NCBI GenBank assembly: GCA_041745765.1
Contig: JBGTIH010000121.1
Coordinates: forward strand, 1 to 64,000
From: JAHCHG01 sp041745765
Lineage (GTDB): Bacteria; Acidobacteriota; Blastocatellia; Pyrinomonadales; Pyrinomonadaceae
Length of the DNA stretch: 64,000 nucleotides
Reading direction: 5' to 3'
Part shown: positions 60,712-64,000 of the stretch, one piece after another
How the letters are laid out: each line of letters opens with the position of its first letter
How positions within the stretch are numbered: position 1 is the first letter of the stretch
Position numbers and translations under genes: made by a program
The notes under the pieces: model-generated
Told to the model about the DNA's origin: nothing
Seen by the model: only the letters and a program-made list of their open reading frames with translations
The model's database searches: none

Positions 60712-60972
60712 TTTCAGCCTGTTTTAACAGGCTTTCGTGCGTCTGCACACGTTTTAGCCGCGTCCATTTATGGCACGGAACGATCTGTTTCTAATATCGA
60801 AAGGGCGTTTTAACGTCCTTTTTCCGCTTGAAGCAAGTTAGACGTTTTGGCTCAAGCCATTAGAAAGGACGTTAAAACGTCCTTTTGTCTAATTTGCCGA
60901 AGCGACCCACGCCATAAATGACGCGGCTAAACGTGCGCGAAGCGCGGAAAGCGTGTTGAAACAGGCTGAAAA
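60712..60972. mobile_element. Nested palindromic element, family A/B copy B
   Basis: About 261 bp. Outer arms TTTCAGCCTGTTTTAACA (60713-60730) and its near complement at 60955-60972; next AGCCGCGTCCATTTATGGC against GCCATAAATGACGCGGCT; inner GGACGTTAAAACGTCC palindromes and TGGCTCAAGCCA. Same consensus as the element at 21681. TATAATCTAA occurs on both sides (60671-60680 and 61012-61021), a possible wide target duplication. The 400-nt spacer holds nothing else. Confidence 0.7.
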
Positions 60973-61031
60973 ATCAACGATGAATTCACATTTCTATACT
61001 TGATTCACATTTATAATCTAACTTTTTCCCT

Positions 61032-62117
61032 TTATTTCCCGCCAATATCTTCCTCGATATGTTCGATCAATTTTTCTTCTTCGGTTTTCGACTTTGCGGG
61101 GAAAAGTAATGAAAACACAATTGACAAAGTGATCGCCGTTACAACAAAGCCGAGCGATATGTTCATAAACTCTTCCTTATATTCGCCCTTAATATAATCT
61201 TTGACAAAAATTGCAAAGCCGGTTTGACTGTCTTCGCCCAAAATCAATATCAAACCTGAGGCAAACATCGGCAACAGCATCTTAAATCCGATAAATGTCA
61301 GAACGGTTGCCAGACCGTATTTCAAATAATGGAATTTATCCGCCAGATCCGCCAGCAAAAAGAAAAACGTCCGCAATCCCAAAATAGCGAAAATATTCGA
61401 TGTATAAACGATAAAACGGTCGGTCGTAATTCCGAAAATCGCCGGAATCGAATCAACGGCAAAAACCACATCGGAAATTTCAACAACGATTAAAACCAGC
61501 AGCAGCAATGTTCCGGTGCGTTTGCCGTTTTCAACGATTATAAATTTTTCGCCTTCGTATCTTTTAACAATCGGAACATAGCGCGTAATGAGTTTGACCA
61601 TTTTACTGCTTTCCGGATCAAACCCGGCTTCATCATCGGAAAACATCTTGAGTCCCGTATAGATCAAAAACGCGCCAAAGAAATAGAGAATCGCGTGAAA
61701 CCGGTCAACCAGTTCCGCGCCTAGGAAAATCATCCCCATCCGCATCAGAATCGCGCCCATAATTCCCCAGAAAAGAACGCGGTGCTGATATTTTTTCGGA
61801 ACTTTGAAATAGCTGAAGATCAATAAAAAGACGAACAAATTATCAACCGAAAGCGACAGTTCGATCAAATAGCCCGTAAAAAACTGCTTTGCCTTAAATA
61901 AACCGGCGGCGTGTCCGTAAAGATCACTGACTATCCAGTAAATAAAGACGTTAAACGAAAGCGCCAGCGAAATCCAGACGATACTCCACGTTACGGTTTC
62001 CTTTCGCGTCGGAACGTGCGCGTGCCGATTGACGATTAAAATATCAACGCCTAATGCAATCAAAACGACTGCAAAGAAAAAAATCCAAACCCAAAACGGA
62101 TATTCGATACCATTCAT
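61032..62117 (-). CDS. TerC/Alx-family membrane protein
   Basis: 361 residues with about nine hydrophobic segments and the TerC motif IELSLSVDNLFVFLLIFSYF, followed by LLLVLIVVEISDVVFAVDSIPA. Family members are linked to manganese or tellurite handling and metalation of exported enzymes. C-terminal charged tail EEEKLIEHIEED. Single gene between the palindromic element and a heptad hairpin. Confidence 0.92.
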   Translation of the reverse strand: MNGIEYPFWVWIFFFAVVLIALGVDILIVNRHAHVPTRKETVTWSIVWISLALSFNVFIYWIVSDLYGHAAGLFKAKQFFTGYLIELSLSVDNLFVFLLIFSYFKVPKKYQHRVLFWGIMGAILMRMGMIFLGAELVDRFHAILYFFGAFLIYTGLKMFSDDEAGFDPESSKMVKLITRYVPIVKRYEGEKFIIVENGKRTGTLLLLVLIVVEISDVVFAVDSIPAIFGITTDRFIVYTSNIFAILGLRTFFFLLADLADKFHYLKYGLATVLTFIGFKMLLPMFASGLILILGEDSQTGFAIFVKDYIKGEYKEEFMNISLGFVVTAITLSIVFSLLFPAKSKTEEEKLIEHIEEDIGGK

Positions 62118-62154
62118 ATAAAAAAAATTAAATCTATTAGAAAAATTAGATCAA

Positions 62155-62271
62155 TTGGTCTTTGGCTTTCGGTCTCTGGTCTTTGTAATTGGTTTAGTGT
62201 TAAATAGTTTATTTTTACCGAACTTATTTAAAAATAAGACCAAAAACCAATGACCAAAGACCGAAAGCCAT
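62155..62271. repeat. Heptad array pair (unit TCTTTGG) between terC-like and AKR genes
   Basis: Left arm 62156-62183 and right arm 62237-62271 in reverse-complement units. Same unit family as 45976-46078, 16 kb away. Confidence 0.85.
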
Positions 62272-62278
62272 TTTAAGA

Positions 62279-63379
62279 TTATTTTGTAAAAAGCTCCTGA
62301 AAGTCGTCCTCGCCCGTCGGCGCGATTTCGGTTAATTTCATATTTTCCTCGACGTGCTTTGTCCGGCTCATTCCGATTAAAGCCGTCGTTACGTTCGGAG
62401 TCGAGCGGACAAACTGCAAGCTCGTCTGCGCGTCCGTTTCAAGTGAACCGAAGATTTTGCGGATATTTTCCGGCACATTCATTGCTAGTTTTCCCTGCAT
62501 AATCGAACCGCTGATTATTACCGAAACGTCCATATTTTTCGCCGCTTCGATAGTTGAGTAAACTTTTCCTTCAAATGCCTGATTATTCAGGAGATACGCT
62601 TCCGGCATTGCTAAATTAAACGGCAGTTGAATAAATTTGAAACCGTGATTTTTACCGCTGACTTGCCGTGCGATATTGATCATTCTTTCCAGCGAATGAT
62701 ACCCGTTATCTTGCGGCGAAGCGCGAAAACCGTTCCACGTCGCCGCGCCGTAAAACTGCAATTTCCCGTCGGCGCGATTTTTTTCCAAAACCTCAAAAGC
62801 TTTTGCCAGCCGCGCTTCAAAAGTATTTTTATCAATTGCCGACAATTGCGATTCGGGATTATGTATATAATAAACGTCAACTGCTGAAATATCCATATTT
62901 TTCAGCGATTGATCGAGCTGATTCTGCAAATACGCGGGCGACATACAATGGCTTCCGCCAACCAAATCTTCAAACCCGGCGATGCCTTTATTAACAAAAT
63001 TTTCCTCGAAATATCCGCGCACGTCGCTCGGCGGTTCCGTGTCAAACGGCAAATAACCGCCTTTTGTGCAAATAACGATTTCCTCGCGCCCGAAACCTTT
63101 TTCGCTCAAATTCTGCAAGGCTGTGCCGATATTCCGTTCGCTGCGCTGAAAACGATAATTTGCCGCCGTATCAATGACATTTCCGCCGGATTCGACAAAT
63201 TTTTCGATTGCGTGCGTGTAATTTTCGTCCGTTTGCGCGTCCCAATTTCCGAGATATGTTCCGATTCCGATTGAAGAAAACGTCAAACCTTGCGCCGTGC
63301 GAAAATGATTTTCAGCGGCGTTTGGAAAGCGTGCGGCATATTTTTGAGTTCCTTCGGCGGTTGCAAATTTTGAATTCAT
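62279..63379 (-). CDS. Aldo/keto reductase
   Basis: 366 residues forming an AKR barrel: GTYLGNWDAQTDENYTHAIE, DTAANYRFQRSERNIGTAL (catalytic Asp and Tyr), KGGYLPFDTE with Lys, and C-terminal cofactor residues (TTALIGMSRTKHVEENM). NADPH-dependent carbonyl reduction or oxidation; subclass unclear. Divergent from the small plus-strand gene at 63492. Confidence 0.9.
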   Translation of the reverse strand: MNSKFATAEGTQKYAARFPNAAENHFRTAQGLTFSSIGIGTYLGNWDAQTDENYTHAIEKFVESGGNVIDTAANYRFQRSERNIGTALQNLSEKGFGREEIVICTKGGYLPFDTEPPSDVRGYFEENFVNKGIAGFEDLVGGSHCMSPAYLQNQLDQSLKNMDISAVDVYYIHNPESQLSAIDKNTFEARLAKAFEVLEKNRADGKLQFYGAATWNGFRASPQDNGYHSLERMINIARQVSGKNHGFKFIQLPFNLAMPEAYLLNNQAFEGKVYSTIEAAKNMDVSVIISGSIMQGKLAMNVPENIRKIFGSLETDAQTSLQFVRSTPNVTTALIGMSRTKHVEENMKLTEIAPTGEDDFQELFTK

Positions 63380-63491
63380 ATATTTCCAATCATTTTTCCA
63401 AACTTAGTCTAACAAATTTCATCTTAACTTGGCGTTTAATACGCGAAAAGGTTAAACTTCGGTTAAATAAATTTATACGAGAGAGGCAAAA

Positions 63492-63704
63492 ATGGAAACG
63501 AAAAAACAAATACAATCACAAAACCCGCCAATTCTTTCGCTCGAAAAATTGCCGGAAGAAATCTCTGAACAAAACAGTAAAGCCATTGAATTGTTGGACT
63601 CTTGGATAAACGAAGATAATGAACAAGAGCAAAAAGAAACTTGGGAATACTTAAAAAAAGAACTTGACAAAAATCGTCTGTCCGACCGCAAATTTTTCTC
63701 ATGA
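63492..63704 (+). CDS. Small antitoxin-like protein
   Basis: 70 residues. KAIELLDSWINEDNEQEQKE then TWEYLKKELDKNRLSDRKFF matches a widespread small family, common in cyanobacteria, that overlaps a PIN-domain gene as an apparent antitoxin. Its stop overlaps the next ATG as ATGA. The PIN partner here is only a stub (63701-63745), so this looks like an orphan. Confidence 0.65.
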   Translation: METKKQIQSQNPPILSLEKLPEEISEQNSKAIELLDSWINEDNEQEQKETWEYLKKELDKNRLSDRKFFS

Positions 63705-63745
63705 ATCATCTGATTTTACTTGACTCATCTCCAAATGGAATGGAG
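63701..63745 (+). pseudogene. Truncated PIN-domain toxin stub
   Basis: Only about 15 codons (MNHLILLDSSPNGMEKN) of a VapC/PIN-type start remain, including the first acidic active-site residue, before the sequence runs into the 3' end of an oppositely oriented gene. The rest of the toxin is missing. Confidence 0.55.
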
Positions 63746-63751
63746 AAAAAT

Positions 63752-64000
63752 CTAAATCAAATTTTCGACGATCTTTACAATTTTCCCCAAACCTTTCGCA
63801 TCAATTTCGGAAAAATAATCAAGCTTATCACTGTCAACATCCAAAACCATCGCCACTTCGCCGTTTTTGTCGAAAACGGGCAAAACGATCTCGGATTTTG
63901 AAGCCGAACTGCACGCGATATGTCCGGGAAATTCTTCGACATCCGGCACGATCACGGTTTCGCGCGTCGCGTAACAATGACCGCAAACGCCTTTGTCGAA
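63752..64000 (-). CDS. Free-methionine-(R)-sulfoxide reductase (GAF fold), C-terminal part
   Basis: Cut by the window end. Contains GVCGHCYATRETVIVPDVEEF, HIACSSASKSEIVLPVF and a C-terminal helix. The cysteines (CGHC and HIAC) match the fRMsr active site, which reduces free methionine sulfoxide using thioredoxin. About 83 residues are visible; the family is about 160. Confidence 0.82.
   Translation of the reverse strand, partial: FDKGVCGHCYATRETVIVPDVEEFPGHIACSSASKSEIVLPVFDKNGEVAMVLDVDSDKLDYFSEIDAKGLGKIVKIVENLI

Noticed and set aside
60641..61020. Small RNA gene in the palindromic spacer at 60.7 kb
   Set aside because: The nested stems fit a repeat element shared with 21.7 kb; no promoter or terminator pair of an independent RNA was seen.
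1693..62271. Direct-repeat arrays as CRISPR
   Set aside because: Units of 7-9 nt, degenerate, without unique spacers of constant length, and no cas genes in the window.

Overview
The window looks like a chromosomal segment from an Acidobacteriota bacterium, most likely class Blastocatellia (Pyrinomonadaceae-like). This is inferred from gene content: a DUF1800/DUF1501 secreted pair, a large secreted DUF5117-type metalloprotease, a CarD regulator, CHASE/FecR-style signalling genes, and moderate GC with A+T-rich spacers. No rRNA or tRNA gene is present. The one stable RNA is tmRNA (29628-30004, minus).

Layout. 1-8 kb (plus): end of a class III nucleotide cyclase, mreB, an M50 site-2 protease with CBS domains, a MITE-like insertion next to a decayed cation-efflux pseudogene, cdaA-cdaR (c-di-AMP synthesis) and a secreted zinc protease. 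8-15 kb (minus): a tripartite exporter (TetR, DevC-like permease, DoxX, ATPase, HlyD-type adaptor, lipid-type methyltransferase, TolC). 15-27 kb: serA, secreted proteins including a lipase-like hydrolase, a Thg1-like polymerase paired with a polynucleotide-kinase-like P-loop protein, pdhB and a TolB-like protein. 27-30 kb: rph, murI, a PqqD-like protein behind a near-perfect sigma-54 promoter, and ssrA. 31-44 kb: a nitrate and nitrosative-stress island (Crp/Fnr regulator, NarK, DUF3565, small membrane protein, Rieske, 4Fe-4S protein, molybdopterin reductase, a frameshifted membrane gene, DUF6544, DUF2867, GerW, Acg-type nitroreductase, NarI-like cytochrome b, and ric behind two Crp/Fnr-type palindromes). 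44-50 kb: ppx/gppA, CBS protein, sixA, phoB-phoR behind three Pho-type boxes, carD, queF. 50-57 kb: DUF1501 and DUF1800 genes, now separated by a 2OG oxygenase, a 30-residue membrane peptide and an orphan RHS toxin-immunity cassette. 57-64 kb: larA-type racemase, CzcD-type transporter, FecR protein, TerC, aldo/keto reductase, an antitoxin-like gene with a truncated PIN-toxin relic, and the end of a free-methionine-sulfoxide reductase (fRMsr).

The most striking structure is non-coding. About 18 places carry short arrays of degenerate 7-nt (sometimes 8- to 10-nt) units. In most, a second array of reverse-complement units lies 15-80 nt away, so the spacer can fold into one long hairpin. The unit sequence differs from locus to locus, but the period and inverted layout persist, and most arrays abut a stop codon. 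Some units lie inside genes and are translated. There are also two clear MITE-like insertions with perfect terminal inverted repeats and target duplications (2918-3136 and 42294-42605), and a dispersed family of 260-270 bp nested palindromes (21681-21949 and 60712-60972).
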